Source of the DNA: an uncultured Clostridia bacterium
GTDB taxonomy: Bacteria > Bacillota > Clostridia > Christensenellales > Pumilibacteraceae
Assembly: GCA_947066105.1 (NCBI GenBank)
Contig: CAMSYM010000012.1
Span: 1-64,000 of the forward strand
Direction: 5' to 3'
Length of the DNA: 64,000 bases
Below the pieces are notes generated by a model. It was not told where the DNA came from and did not search any database. It saw nothing but the letters and a program-made list of their open reading frames with translations. Both the position numbers and the translations under genes were made by a program. Below, in pieces: positions 24,507 through 31,821 of the stretch (positions are counted from its first letter, which is position 1; the number at the start of each line of letters is the position of its first letter).

Positions 24507-25705
24507 TTATCAACGTCCGACATTATACGGTCGTATATTTTGCCGACCGTAAAATTTTCGTTCAGGTACCGCCATGCTCGTTCGCCCATCGCGACGGTAT
24601 CGGCAACGCATGCGGCGTTCACCTTATCCGCAAACCCGCCTACGTCATCGCTGATACAGCGCCAGCCGAACCCTCCGTTTTCGATGTCGACGCCGACATC
24701 GGTATTTCTGTCAGTGCATGCGATAACGGGTATACGCGCCTGCATATACGACAGCAATCGCGACGGATAGTTGGGTACGGTAAAATCGACGTCGAGAAAA
24801 ATAAGCCCGACGTCGCAGCTTGCAAGCATCAGATCGAAGCTTTCGCGCGGCAGTCGCTTTAACAGCTTGACGTTGTTCGGCGCGCGGTATTCGATAAACT
24901 GTTCGAGCAAATGAAATTCCGTGCCGTCGCCGACTATAAAAAAATACGCGTTTTCGTTATCCGCCAATGCTTTAAGACACTTGATTATAAACGGTACGCT
25001 CTGCGGCTTGCCGAGATTGCCGCCGTATACGAATATCTTTTTGTCGAGCGGCAGACCGTATTCCTTGCGCAGTGCGGCGCGGTCGGACAAAGCCGCCGCA
25101 ACGTCGACAGGCTCGATCGCATTGGGACAAACCGTCGCTTTGCCCTGCTCCGAACCCGCATTGCGCGAAAGCACGAACCGCCTGTTCGCCGCGCTCATAC
25201 ACCCGATAAAATCCGCAACGGCATACGCTCGCTTTTCCTTTCTTTTAAAATATTTATACGCCAAACCCGTCACGCCGCTTTTGCGCATCATTTTCATATC
25301 CAAAGCGTTTTGCGGAAAAATATCTTTCAACAAAAAATACGCGACGGCATTATCGCGCTTTTTAAAATATTCCATCGTCTTGACATAGGATAAATTCGAC
25401 GACATGTTTATTATCAGATCGAATTTGACGCCGTCGGCGAATTTTTTTACCGCTTTTACGGTCTTGTTTTCCAGCGTCAATAAATTTATTACTTTTTTTA
25501 TCTTGCCCGTTTTTTGTATTTGTCCGTTTTGAACTTTTATAACGTTGACGCCGTTACCGTCCGTAAAATCTTCCGTCACGCCTTTCGTCGGAGTTACCGC
25601 GTATACCTCGTGTCCCTGCCGTGCAAATTCGCGCACCAAATCGGCATATATATATCCGCTGTCGCTGTCGTTTATTTCGTATATCGACAAAAACAGGATC
25701 TTCAC
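24503..25705 (-). CDS. Glycosyltransferase family 4 protein, WbuB-like
   Basis: A 400-residue GT-B enzyme that opens with KILFLSIYEINDSDSGYIYADLV. It contains KDIFPQNALDMKMM, FVYGGNLGKPQSVPFIIKCL and the C-terminal donor region FTVPNYPSRLLSYMQARIPVIACT. Its style matches WbuB-type transferases, several of which add L-FucNAc as the second sugar, fitting the adjacent capEFG genes; the specificity is inferred. Four-base overlaps with both neighbours place it in the operon. Confidence 0.87.
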   Translation of the reverse strand: MKILFLSIYEINDSDSGYIYADLVREFARQGHEVYAVTPTKGVTEDFTDGNGVNVIKVQNGQIQKTGKIKKVINLLTLENKTVKAVKKFADGVKFDLIINMSSNLSYVKTMEYFKKRDNAVAYFLLKDIFPQNALDMKMMRKSGVTGLAYKYFKRKEKRAYAVADFIGCMSAANRRFVLSRNAGSEQGKATVCPNAIEPVDVAAALSDRAALRKEYGLPLDKKIFVYGGNLGKPQSVPFIIKCLKALADNENAYFFIVGDGTEFHLLEQFIEYRAPNNVKLLKRLPRESFDLMLASCDVGLIFLDVDFTVPNYPSRLLSYMQARIPVIACTDRNTDVGVDIENGGFGWRCISDDVGGFADKVNAACVADTVAMGERAWRYLNENFTVGKIYDRIMSDVDK

Positions 25706-26574
25706 TTGCTTCTCTCCACGCTCTCCCGCAAACCGTATTTACGATACTCTTGCTTATATTCGCTCAGAGCCATATCGTAAGTCAAGTTGCCGAAAGCTTT
25801 ATTCGCAAGCCCCGTAAACAGTCCGAGAAATTTGACAGCCCAACCGAAGCCCTTTACAAGCCGAAGCTTCTTGCCGTATGCGGCGGATATCAGCTTAACC
25901 AACTCGCTCGTTTCGGAATACTCGCCGTTCTGCGGAAAAAACGTTCCGCACTCGCCGTTATTTATCATCAACCGCACGAACTCGGAAAGATTGTCTATAT
26001 AAAGCATCGAACGTTGATTTTTTACGTACGGGAATATTTTCATTTTAAGTGCAAGCTTGACGAGCGTTTGATAATTTCCCTTGCAATCTTTTCCGTATAT
26101 CATAGGCGGACGCAATATGCAAACCTTGAATTCGTCTGTCGACTCGTTTTCCAAGCCTATCTCCGCTTGCAGCTTGCTGTCGCCGTAACAATTCGCCGGC
26201 GACGGCGGAGTGTTCGCGGTTATATGCTTAGCTTTGCCTATTTTGCTGCTTTCGCCGTATACTATCGCCGAACTCATGAATATAAATTGCTTTACGCCGT
26301 CTGTCTTGGCTTTTTTCGCCGTTTCCAACGTCAATTCGGTATTGACCGCACGGTATGTCCGTTCTTTTTCGGCGGAAATCTTGCCGCTATCAGAATGCGC
26401 TATCCCCGCCACGTGAAATACGCTGTCGTATCCGCAAAAGCTTTTTTCGCGCCACGACCCGTCGCGCATGTCGACGGTATGGAACTCAAACTCGCCCGGA
26501 TAGTTTTCGGTCAAGTATTTTTCGACAGACATCCCTATATAGCTGTTCGCGCCCGTGATTAGTACTTTTTTCAT
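25702..26574 (-). CDS. NAD-dependent epimerase, GalE-like (extended SDR)
   Basis: A 290-residue extended SDR with ITGANSYIGMSVEKYL at the N-terminus, VFHVAGIAH, FMSSAIVYGES, the catalytic YGDSK and ILRPPMIYGKDCKGNY. It resembles nucleotide-sugar 4-epimerases or 4-reductases that accompany an initiating sugar transferase, such as WbpV/WbjF types. It could make the first sugar of the repeat unit or complete a deoxy sugar. It overlaps the sugar transferase gene by four bases. The exact substrate is undetermined. Confidence 0.87.
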   Translation of the reverse strand: MKKVLITGANSYIGMSVEKYLTENYPGEFEFHTVDMRDGSWREKSFCGYDSVFHVAGIAHSDSGKISAEKERTYRAVNTELTLETAKKAKTDGVKQFIFMSSAIVYGESSKIGKAKHITANTPPSPANCYGDSKLQAEIGLENESTDEFKVCILRPPMIYGKDCKGNYQTLVKLALKMKIFPYVKNQRSMLYIDNLSEFVRLMINNGECGTFFPQNGEYSETSELVKLISAAYGKKLRLVKGFGWAVKFLGLFTGLANKAFGNLTYDMALSEYKQEYRKYGLRESVERSK

Positions 26575-27335
26575 TTTTCGCTATCTATTTCCGCACGGTC
26601 ATATTCTTCCGCACGGTCGTCTTCGAGCGGAGCGTCGACGGCAATGTCGCACTCGACCGACGTTCCGTCGCCGTCGCTATCCGACGGTCGACATTTATTA
26701 AGCTCGCCCGTTCCGCCTTCCACAACTCCGTCATGCCGAAGCACGGAAAGAAACGTGCCGAAAAAGCAACGGCAATCGAATAAAAAACCCATGCGCTCGA
26801 CATACTCGCCGTCGAGCGCGGCTTTGACGGGTATCTCCAACTCGTCGCGACCGTTTATCTGCGCCCAACCCGTCAACCCCGGTTTGATATCGTTAGCGCC
26901 GTATTTATCGCGTTCCGCAATAAGATCGTCTTGATTCCACAGCGCCGGGCGCGGTCCTATAACAGCCATCTGCCCGACAAATATGTTAAAGATCTGCGGC
27001 AACTCGTCGAGCGAAGTTTTACGCAAAAAACCGCCTACTTTCGTTATCCACTTGGTAGGATCGGACAACTCGTGGGTCGGCGCGTCGTGCGGTGTGTCTA
27101 TCCGCATGGTACGAAATTTAAGAATATTAAACAGCTTTTTATTTTTGCCGACGCGTTTTTGCTTGAAAAACACGGGACCGCGACTGTCGCATTTTATCGC
27201 TACGGCGATAAACAGCATCGGCACGGCAAGCAACAGTATTCCGACCGACGAAAGCAACAACGCGATTATTCTTTTGAAAAAATGTTTATACAATAGTATT
27301 GACCGATGGCAGTAATTTCGGTAAGCTACGCCCAT
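26571..27335 (-). CDS. Initiating undecaprenyl-phosphate phosphosugar transferase
   Basis: A monotopic bacterial sugar transferase (PglC/WcaJ catalytic type), up to 254 residues. It has an N-terminal membrane segment (IIALLLSSVGILLLAVPMLFIAVAI), GPVFFKQKRVGKN, ILKFRTMR, LRKTSLDELPQIFNI, GPRPAL and KPGLTGWAQINGRDE. It loads the first phosphosugar onto undecaprenyl phosphate at the inner membrane face. Family alignment favours a start at the TTG at 27293 (YKHFFKRII), while the only ATG is at 27335; neither has a clear ribosome binding site. The acidic tail after residue 215 is unusual. First gene of the operon. Confidence 0.9.
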   Translation of the reverse strand: MGVAYRNYCHRSILLYKHFFKRIIALLLSSVGILLLAVPMLFIAVAIKCDSRGPVFFKQKRVGKNKKLFNILKFRTMRIDTPHDAPTHELSDPTKWITKVGGFLRKTSLDELPQIFNIFVGQMAVIGPRPALWNQDDLIAERDKYGANDIKPGLTGWAQINGRDELEIPVKAALDGEYVERMGFLFDCRCFFGTFLSVLRHDGVVEGGTGELNKCRPSDSDGDGTSVECDIAVDAPLEDDRAEEYDRAEIDSEK

Positions 27336-27487
27336 CGCGATTTAAAATCGCAATTTTTATCAGACGTATATCCGCCGCCTTCACGCCGAGAAACATTCCT
27401 ACGAGCGTTTTGAACGGTTTGTTGATCCGCGACATAGCATAGCTTGTCCGTAAATTGCCCGAAACTTTTTTCGGGCATACATTTACA
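27336..27487 (-). promoter_or_regulatory. Structured 5' leader of the polysaccharide operon
   Basis: The transcript from the promoter at 27494-27522 has about 150 bases before the ATG at 27335. It holds two perfect hairpins. One has the stem GCCCGAAA/TTTCGGGC (27476-27457); the other, GCGATTT/AAATCGC (27351-27337), ends two bases before the ATG. No Shine-Dalgarno sequence is seen. A short frame from the ATG at 27478 runs for 49 codons and ends across the 27335 start. The leader may regulate translation or attenuation; no known riboswitch was recognised. Confidence 0.45.
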
Positions 27488-27493
27488 AATCTC

Positions 27494-27522
27494 ATTATAC
27501 AGTATTATTCAAAGAAAATCAA
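27494..27522 (-). promoter_or_regulatory. Promoter of the polysaccharide-phosphonate operon
   Basis: On the minus strand TTGATT (27522-27517), a 17-base spacer and a perfect TATAAT (27499-27494). It is the only good promoter upstream of the 17 genes running down to 8269. Confidence 0.7.
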
Positions 27523-27637
27523 TAAAAACAACGCTATCTTTGTCACATGATAAAATTTTTACCGTATGGCGAAAACCTATCGGATGGGCGCAACGGCGTC
27601 CTTTAATAGTTTAGCCAAGTAGCGAATATTTAACCGT

Positions 27638-29746
27638 TTAATGATCGCTGTAAACTATCAGCTTGTCGTGTTCGGTAAGCGCGACGGGGATCTTGCTTTG
27701 ATTGCCCGAAAACAGCGTCATTCCCCCGCCCTTTTTGACGTAGCCGAGTACGATAGTGTGATCGCGTTCTTCGGGCGGAACGGCGTCGCCCGACGTAGCG
27801 TCGTATACCGCGCGGATCAGTTCCGCGGCGGTGCACGGCGCCGGAACTTCGTCGAAATATCTGCTCACTTTTTTAACGTAGATCTCTTTGCTTTCGTAAG
27901 CAGCGGCGTTTTCGCCGTCGTAAGTAAGGATATCGTTGTAAAAATTATACAGCGTGTCCTTATCGCCGAGCTGAGTTATCATCTTGCTGATGTAACGGTT
28001 GCTTATTACGACGTTGTTGACGCTGTAACTCTTTACAATATCGTAATGCTTGGGATTGATGATCTCTACGATGACGTCGATCCGACCGTCGTCAAAGTCG
28101 GGATCGGCGGCTTTCTTTTTGAGTATGATGTCGCTTACGTATATAAGATTGGCTATCGCCGCCGAATCGATCTCGTCGTTCAACACCGCGTCGTCGGAAA
28201 GTATAAGCACGCTCGTATCCGTTTCGTTAGCATCGATAAAGCGTTCTATCGTGTCGCAAACGACTTCCCGATCGAATATATCCGCTTCCACAGTTTTGCT
28301 CACGTACGGATACGCCTTGTAATGATCCATTTTTTCGAGATGCGCTTTATCGTCGATGACCATGATGTTCATTATTTCTTTACCGCTCCCGTCGTTCCAT
28401 TCGTCGCGGAAGCTGTCAAAGCCGTCCATTATATCCTTGATCTTGCTGTTATGTCCGAGTATGACCACGTTCTTTTGTTCCAGCCAATAATTCTTATTGA
28501 TCTTGACAGTGTAGCCCGTATCCGCAACGTCGGTCAAACGCGCGTCGTCCTTTTGCGATTCCGCCGAATAATAAGCGTATGTCTTGTCGCGATCGCGCAA
28601 TACCGACAGCGGGATCGAATGCAAATGCGTATCGAGATATTTACGCGTGAACTCGCGCTCGTCCGTCGTGTCGCTCGGCTTGGAATAAAAAGTCGCGCCC
28701 TTGTTGGAAAACAACTCCTTGTATGCCAGATTAAGTTCGGGCATGAGCGAAAACTGCGACAAAAGCCTGCCCAGTATCTTATTGACGCCGATGGGTATTA
28801 TATTGCACTTCCCGTCCACTTGCTTTTGCGCGATTATCTTATTTATGAGTTCGAGCGTCCACTCGTCCTCCGTTTCGACTACTATCTTTTGATCGTCGTC
28901 GCTCGTTTCTTTGGACGTAATGTCTGCGACCTGCACGAGCGATTTGACGCTTTGCGGATTGCCCTTTTCGAGATCTGCCGCACGATTGTTATACTCGTAC
29001 TTGCACAACGTGTTGTTTATATCATTGCCGAGAATAATTATCGACTTGGCGTGTTCGAGCGAAATATCGTGCAACTGCATCGTCGAAAACGTATCGCCTT
29101 CGCGCACCAATACGGTGATACAGCTCTTGAACCGATGCCGAACGCCGTACGCCCAACGCGCAAAGCCTTTGAACTCGCGCGCCTTTTCTCGCGTTTCGGC
29201 GCGTTCTTTCGCAACGGTGTCGGCTATGCGTTCGGCTATCTCACGCTCGACCGCGTCTTTACCGTTAGGCACAAGCACGACCACCGTCTGCTTGCCGTCG
29301 GTATACAGCAGATCGTTTACTATTTCCGACGCGCGCGAGTTCCAATTAAGTATGACGGTATGTCCCGACAGAATGAGTCTGTGCGAGCCGGTGTTGGCAT
29401 TCTCGATATAACTCGATATGTAATTAGTCAAGTAACCGATAACCGCGCCGGTAAACAGTATCATGCCCAAAACGATGACCGCCAAGCACACGATAACAAG
29501 CGCAACGCCCGCACTGCCGATATCGGATACTACGTAATCTATGCATCCCGCATCGAGTATCATCGTAACGGTATAATACACCGCACGCCAAAACCCCATA
29601 TCCTCCGTTCCCGTAAGCGACAACGCCTTTATGACCGCTGCGGAAATGAAAATAAACGCAACGTTCAACAGCAGTATCACCAAAATAACGACCCGCCCCG
29701 GACGCTTGGACAACAACACACTGAATTTTTCCCGTAACTTAAACAT
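27638..29746 (-). CDS. CASTOR/POLLUX-like ion channel with RCK-type domains
   Basis: A 702-residue membrane protein with two to three N-terminal helices and a pore loop TVTMILDAGCIDY (59-71). It has a large cytoplasmic part containing two NAD-binding-like modules: SGHTVILNWNSRASEIVNDLL near 127 and NVVILGHNSKIKDIMDGF further on. The pore lacks the potassium TVGYG filter and instead has an Asp-Ala-Gly, as in plant CASTOR/POLLUX/DMI1 calcium-permeable channels and their bacterial relatives. It likely conducts cations under control of a cytoplasmic ligand. It is monocistronic with a promoter at 29790-29818 and a GGAAGAG ribosome site. Physiological role in this organism is unknown. Confidence 0.85.
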   Translation of the reverse strand: MFKLREKFSVLLSKRPGRVVILVILLLNVAFIFISAAVIKALSLTGTEDMGFWRAVYYTVTMILDAGCIDYVVSDIGSAGVALVIVCLAVIVLGMILFTGAVIGYLTNYISSYIENANTGSHRLILSGHTVILNWNSRASEIVNDLLYTDGKQTVVVLVPNGKDAVEREIAERIADTVAKERAETREKAREFKGFARWAYGVRHRFKSCITVLVREGDTFSTMQLHDISLEHAKSIIILGNDINNTLCKYEYNNRAADLEKGNPQSVKSLVQVADITSKETSDDDQKIVVETEDEWTLELINKIIAQKQVDGKCNIIPIGVNKILGRLLSQFSLMPELNLAYKELFSNKGATFYSKPSDTTDEREFTRKYLDTHLHSIPLSVLRDRDKTYAYYSAESQKDDARLTDVADTGYTVKINKNYWLEQKNVVILGHNSKIKDIMDGFDSFRDEWNDGSGKEIMNIMVIDDKAHLEKMDHYKAYPYVSKTVEADIFDREVVCDTIERFIDANETDTSVLILSDDAVLNDEIDSAAIANLIYVSDIILKKKAADPDFDDGRIDVIVEIINPKHYDIVKSYSVNNVVISNRYISKMITQLGDKDTLYNFYNDILTYDGENAAAYESKEIYVKKVSRYFDEVPAPCTAAELIRAVYDATSGDAVPPEERDHTIVLGYVKKGGGMTLFSGNQSKIPVALTEHDKLIVYSDH

Positions 29747-29789
29747 ATGACTCTTCCTTTATGCTGTTTGTGATATACACAACACTGAA

Positions 29790-29818
29790 ATTTTATCACA
29801 GCTCGCGCCGAATTGCAA
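29790..29818 (-). promoter_or_regulatory. Promoter of the channel gene
   Basis: TTGCAA (29818-29813), a 17-base spacer and TAAAAT (29795-29790) on the minus strand, about 40 bases upstream of the channel ATG. Confidence 0.55.
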
Positions 29819-29923
29819 TAGTTATGCGGAAGATCTTTTACATCGACCGATAAATCCGCCGCCATCATACACGGCTACGCCCCGACTCGTTATAAAAAGT
29901 TTTTTCCAAACGGCTACAAACGG

Positions 29924-29952
29924 TTGACAATAATATCTATTTTTGATATTAT
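29924..29952 (+). promoter_or_regulatory. Promoter of the tRNA-Ala/tRNA-Ile unit
   Basis: TTGACA (29924-29929), a 17-base spacer and TATTAT (29947-29952), with the tRNA-Ala gene starting 14 bases after the -10 box. It closely resembles the 23S rRNA promoter. Confidence 0.75.
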
Positions 29953-29966
29953 TAATTACGGTCTTT

Positions 29967-30042
29967 GGGGATTTAGCTCAGTTGGTAGAGCATCTGCTTT
30001 GCAAGCAGAGGGTCAGCGGTTCGAGTCCGCTAATCTCCACCA
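29967..30042 (+). tRNA. tRNA-Ala (anticodon UGC)
   Basis: A full cloverleaf of 76 bases with encoded CCA. The acceptor stem GGGGATT pairs with AATCTCC, including the G3-U70 wobble that identifies alanine tRNA. The anticodon loop is TTTGCAA (UGC). The T-arm contains GGTTCGAGTCC. Confidence 0.97.
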
Positions 30043-30044
30043 CT

Positions 30045-30247
30045 CGCGATGATCGGTGTATCGTTAAACCCCCGTCACTAACTTGATATTGTATAGGAAT
30101 GTAGCTCGGCTGTCGGGCAACGCGATGATCGGTGTATCGTTAAACCCCCGTCACTAACTTAATATTGTATAGGAATGTAGCTCAGTTGTCGGGCAACGCG
30201 ATGATCGGTGTATCGTTAAATCCCCGACTTAAATATTATCATATTAT
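30045..30247 (+). repeat. Tandem 76-bp repeats carrying the 5' end of tRNA-Ile
   Basis: Two full units (30045-30120, 30121-30196) and a diverged partial third (30197-30247) begin with CGCGATGATCGGTGTATCG. Each full unit ends with a copy of the first bases of the tRNA-Ile gene (AGGAATGTAGCTC) followed by TGTCGGGCAA. The third runs into the real tRNA-Ile. The period of 76 is close to the tRNA length, so these look like decayed tRNA-Ile copies. Confidence 0.8.
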
Positions 30248-30324
30248 AGGAATGTAGCTCAGCAGGTTAGAGCACCACCCTGATAAGGTGGGGGTCGGTG
30301 GTTCGAGTCCACTCATTCCTACCA
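30248..30324 (+). tRNA. tRNA-Ile (anticodon GAU)
   Basis: A full cloverleaf of 77 bases with encoded CCA. The acceptor stem AGGAATG pairs with CATTCCT, the anticodon loop is CTGATAA (GAU), and the T-loop is TTCGAGT. tRNA-Ala and tRNA-Ile normally sit in the 16S-23S spacer; here they form their own unit. Confidence 0.97.
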
Positions 30325-31250
30325 AGCATAACGACCCGTTCGGGTCGTTTTTGTTTGGTAGGAATGAGTGACTGACCATGCGGTGCGGAGCAAAGCAAAA
30401 ATAGAACGGAAAGGCGATTTCACCGCATGGTTCGCTAGGCGCTTGCGTCGACCGGCATGACAATGAGCGACTCTCTTGATATACGGATATTTCGGTACAA
30501 GATGAAAAGACGTAGCGCAAAGCCCGCCGCGAATCCGCGGCAGTCCACTCATTGAAAGATTATTCGTTTTAGGTTTGGCATGCCCTACCAAGCATAACGA
30601 CCCGTTCGGGTCGTTTTTGCTTGGTAGGAATGAGTGGCAAGACCATGCGGTGCGGAGCAAAGCAAAAATAGAACGGAAAAGCGATTTCACCGCATGGTTC
30701 GCTAGGCGCTTGCGCCGACCTGCATGACAATGAGCGACTCTCTTGATATACGGATATTTCGGTACAAGATGAAAAGACGTAGCGCAAAGCCCGCCGCGAA
30801 TCCGCGGCAGTCCACTCATTGAAAGATTATTCGTTTTAGGTTTGGCATGCCCTACCAAGCATAACGACCCGTTCGGGTCGTTTTTGCTTGGTAGGAATGA
30901 GTGGCAAGACCATGCGGTGCGGAGCAAAGCAAAAATAGAACGGAAAAGCGATTTCACCGCATGGTTCGCTAGGCGCTTGCGCCGACCTGCATGACAATGA
31001 GCGACTCTCTTGATATACGGATATTTCGGTACAAGATGAAAAGACGTAGCGCAAAGCCCGCCGCGAATCCGCGGCAGTCCACTCATTGAAAGATTATTCG
31101 TTTTAGGTTAGGTATGCTCTACCAAGCATAACGACCCATTCGGGTCGTTTTTGTTTGATAGGAATGAGCGACCGACAATGCGGCGCGGAAAAAAGCATTA
31201 TTAAAAGTAACGGTTTTTAACCGCACTGTTCGCCATGCTATAACCACAAG
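30321..31250 (+). repeat. Three tandem 267-bp repeats plus a degenerate fourth, derived from the tRNA-Ile 3' end
   Basis: Units start at 30321, 30587 and 30854, and a diverged partial copy starts at 31121. Each begins with the tRNA-Ile 3' terminus and terminator and contains a perfect 11-bp inverted repeat, ACCATGCGGTG...CACCGCATGGT (30375-30385 with 30421-30431 in unit 1). Each ends with a second partial copy of the tRNA T-arm (GTCCACTCATT). Units 2 and 3 are nearly identical. In the fourth copy a C-G pair of the inverted repeat has become A-T. Open frames across the array are fortuitous. The function is unknown. Confidence 0.85.
30329..30352 (+). terminator. Terminator of the tRNA unit
   Basis: AACGACCC-gttc-GGGTCGTTTTT directly after tRNA-Ile is a compact intrinsic terminator. 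In the later repeat copies it is nested in a longer inverted repeat made of CCTACCAAGC and GCTTGGTAGG. The same hairpin recurs at the head of each 267-bp repeat (near 30595, 30862 and 31129). Confidence 0.85.
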
Positions 31251-31298
31251 CACTCATAATAAAACACGGCGCACGCACCGTAAAAAATATCCCCTATC

Positions 31299-31523
31299 CT
31301 ATTTGAAAGACTTAGGCTCGTCGATTATGCCCAAGAAATAATCGGCGGAAATACCGCATTCCAAAGCCATGCGTTTCAAAATGTCGTAGCTCGGTTTCGC
31401 TTTGCCGCTCAACCATTCGCTTACTTGACTTTGCTTAACGCCGATGCTGTTTGCAAACTCGGTTTGCGTCATAGCGCGCTCCGATAAGTATTCCTTTAAT
31501 ATATCACCGAACGTCATTTCCAT
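31299..31523 (-). CDS. Small XRE-family repressor
   Basis: A 74-residue single-domain Cro/C1-type regulator: MTQTEFANSIGVKQSQVSEWLSGKAKPS is the helix-turn-helix, followed by YDILKRMALECGISADYFLGI. There is no Shine-Dalgarno sequence, and TATAAT (31535-31530) lies exactly six bases before the ATG, so its mRNA is predicted to be leaderless. Two identical palindromes (ATAGAATATTCTAT) lie in the divergent control region, one touching its own -10 box and one inside the opposing promoter. It therefore probably represses itself and the plus-strand transcript starting near 31592. Confidence 0.9.
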   Translation of the reverse strand: MEMTFGDILKEYLSERAMTQTEFANSIGVKQSQVSEWLSGKAKPSYDILKRMALECGISADYFLGIIDEPKSFK

Positions 31524-31529
31524 AAAAGT

Positions 31530-31585
31530 ATTATATAGAATATTCTATTAATATGCTTGACATATAGAATATTCTATACTATAAT
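31530..31585. promoter_or_regulatory. Divergent promoters with two identical operator palindromes
   Basis: Plus strand: TTGACA (31557-31562), a 17-base spacer and TATAAT (31580-31585), a consensus promoter. Minus strand: TATAAT at 31535-31530 for the XRE gene with a weak -35. ATAGAATATTCTAT occurs at 31535-31548 and 31564-31577, 29 bp apart centre to centre. The second copy fills the spacer of the plus-strand promoter, where bound repressor would exclude polymerase. Confidence 0.75.
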
Positions 31586-31591
31586 ATAAGC

Positions 31592-31708
31592 GTGCTTTCG
31601 GCTCTTGTTCTCGCGACAGTGCGACAGCCGTAAAGAAAATATCCATACGCATCTATCGCGGACCGACGCGACCGATGCAGGCAAAAAGCCGCCGCGCGCG
31701 GTTTTTTG
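31592..31708 (+). ncRNA. Candidate small RNA (or 13-codon peptide mRNA) opposite the XRE repressor
   Basis: The consensus promoter above predicts a start at 31592, and an intrinsic terminator ends the transcript near 31707. The transcript of about 115 bases has an internal hairpin (31649-31678: GCATC/GATGC outer stem, CGCG/CGCG inner stem). No normal gene fits. A GTG at the predicted first base opens a 13-codon frame (MLSALVLATVRQP) that could be translated leaderlessly, as the spacing to the -10 matches that of polA. RNA versus peptide function is undecided. Confidence 0.5.
31683..31707 (+). terminator. Intrinsic terminator of the small transcript
   Basis: AAAAAGCCGC (31683-31692) pairs with GCGGTTTTTT (31698-31707) around a five-base loop, with one G-U wobble, and runs into a T-tract. 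It isolates the small transcript from polA, which has its own promoter. Confidence 0.75.
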
Positions 31709-31786
31709 TTTGCCGAATTACCGATCGATATACGGCGATAGACATAGACTGTGAACGAAATACATTTTCGACATTAGTCAAAACCA

Positions 31787-31815
31787 TTGTAATTGTTTAC
31801 CGAATAGTGTATAAT
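31787..31815 (+). promoter_or_regulatory. polA promoter, predicting a leaderless mRNA
   Basis: TTGTAA (31787-31792), a 17-base spacer and TATAAT (31810-31815) are followed by six bases and then the polA ATG at 31822. The expected +1 is the A of ATG; no Shine-Dalgarno sequence exists. Confidence 0.7.
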
Positions 31816-31821
31816 CAATAC

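Noticed and set aside
27286..27495. 69-codon frame upstream of the sugar transferase
   Set aside because: Its ATG lies inside the TATAAT of the operon promoter, so it cannot be expressed from that transcript; no ribosome site.
27641..29737. 698-codon plus-strand frame opposite the channel gene
   Set aside because: Antisense shadow caused by codon bias; composition is Arg/His/Tyr-rich and lacks domains, while the minus-strand frame is a clear channel. The same applies to frames at 38857-41100, 42790-44328 and 60606-62618.
30239..31086. Long minus-strand open frames across the tRNA-Ile repeats (72-255 residues)
   Set aside because: They are translations of tRNA-Ile, its terminator and the tandem repeats; one starts with the well-known spurious MSGLEPPTPTLSGWCSN tRNA translation. 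No ribosome sites or family features.
30045..31250. CRISPR array
   Set aside because: Repeat units are 76 and 267 bp with no short repeat-spacer pattern and no cas genes; units are near-identical throughout.
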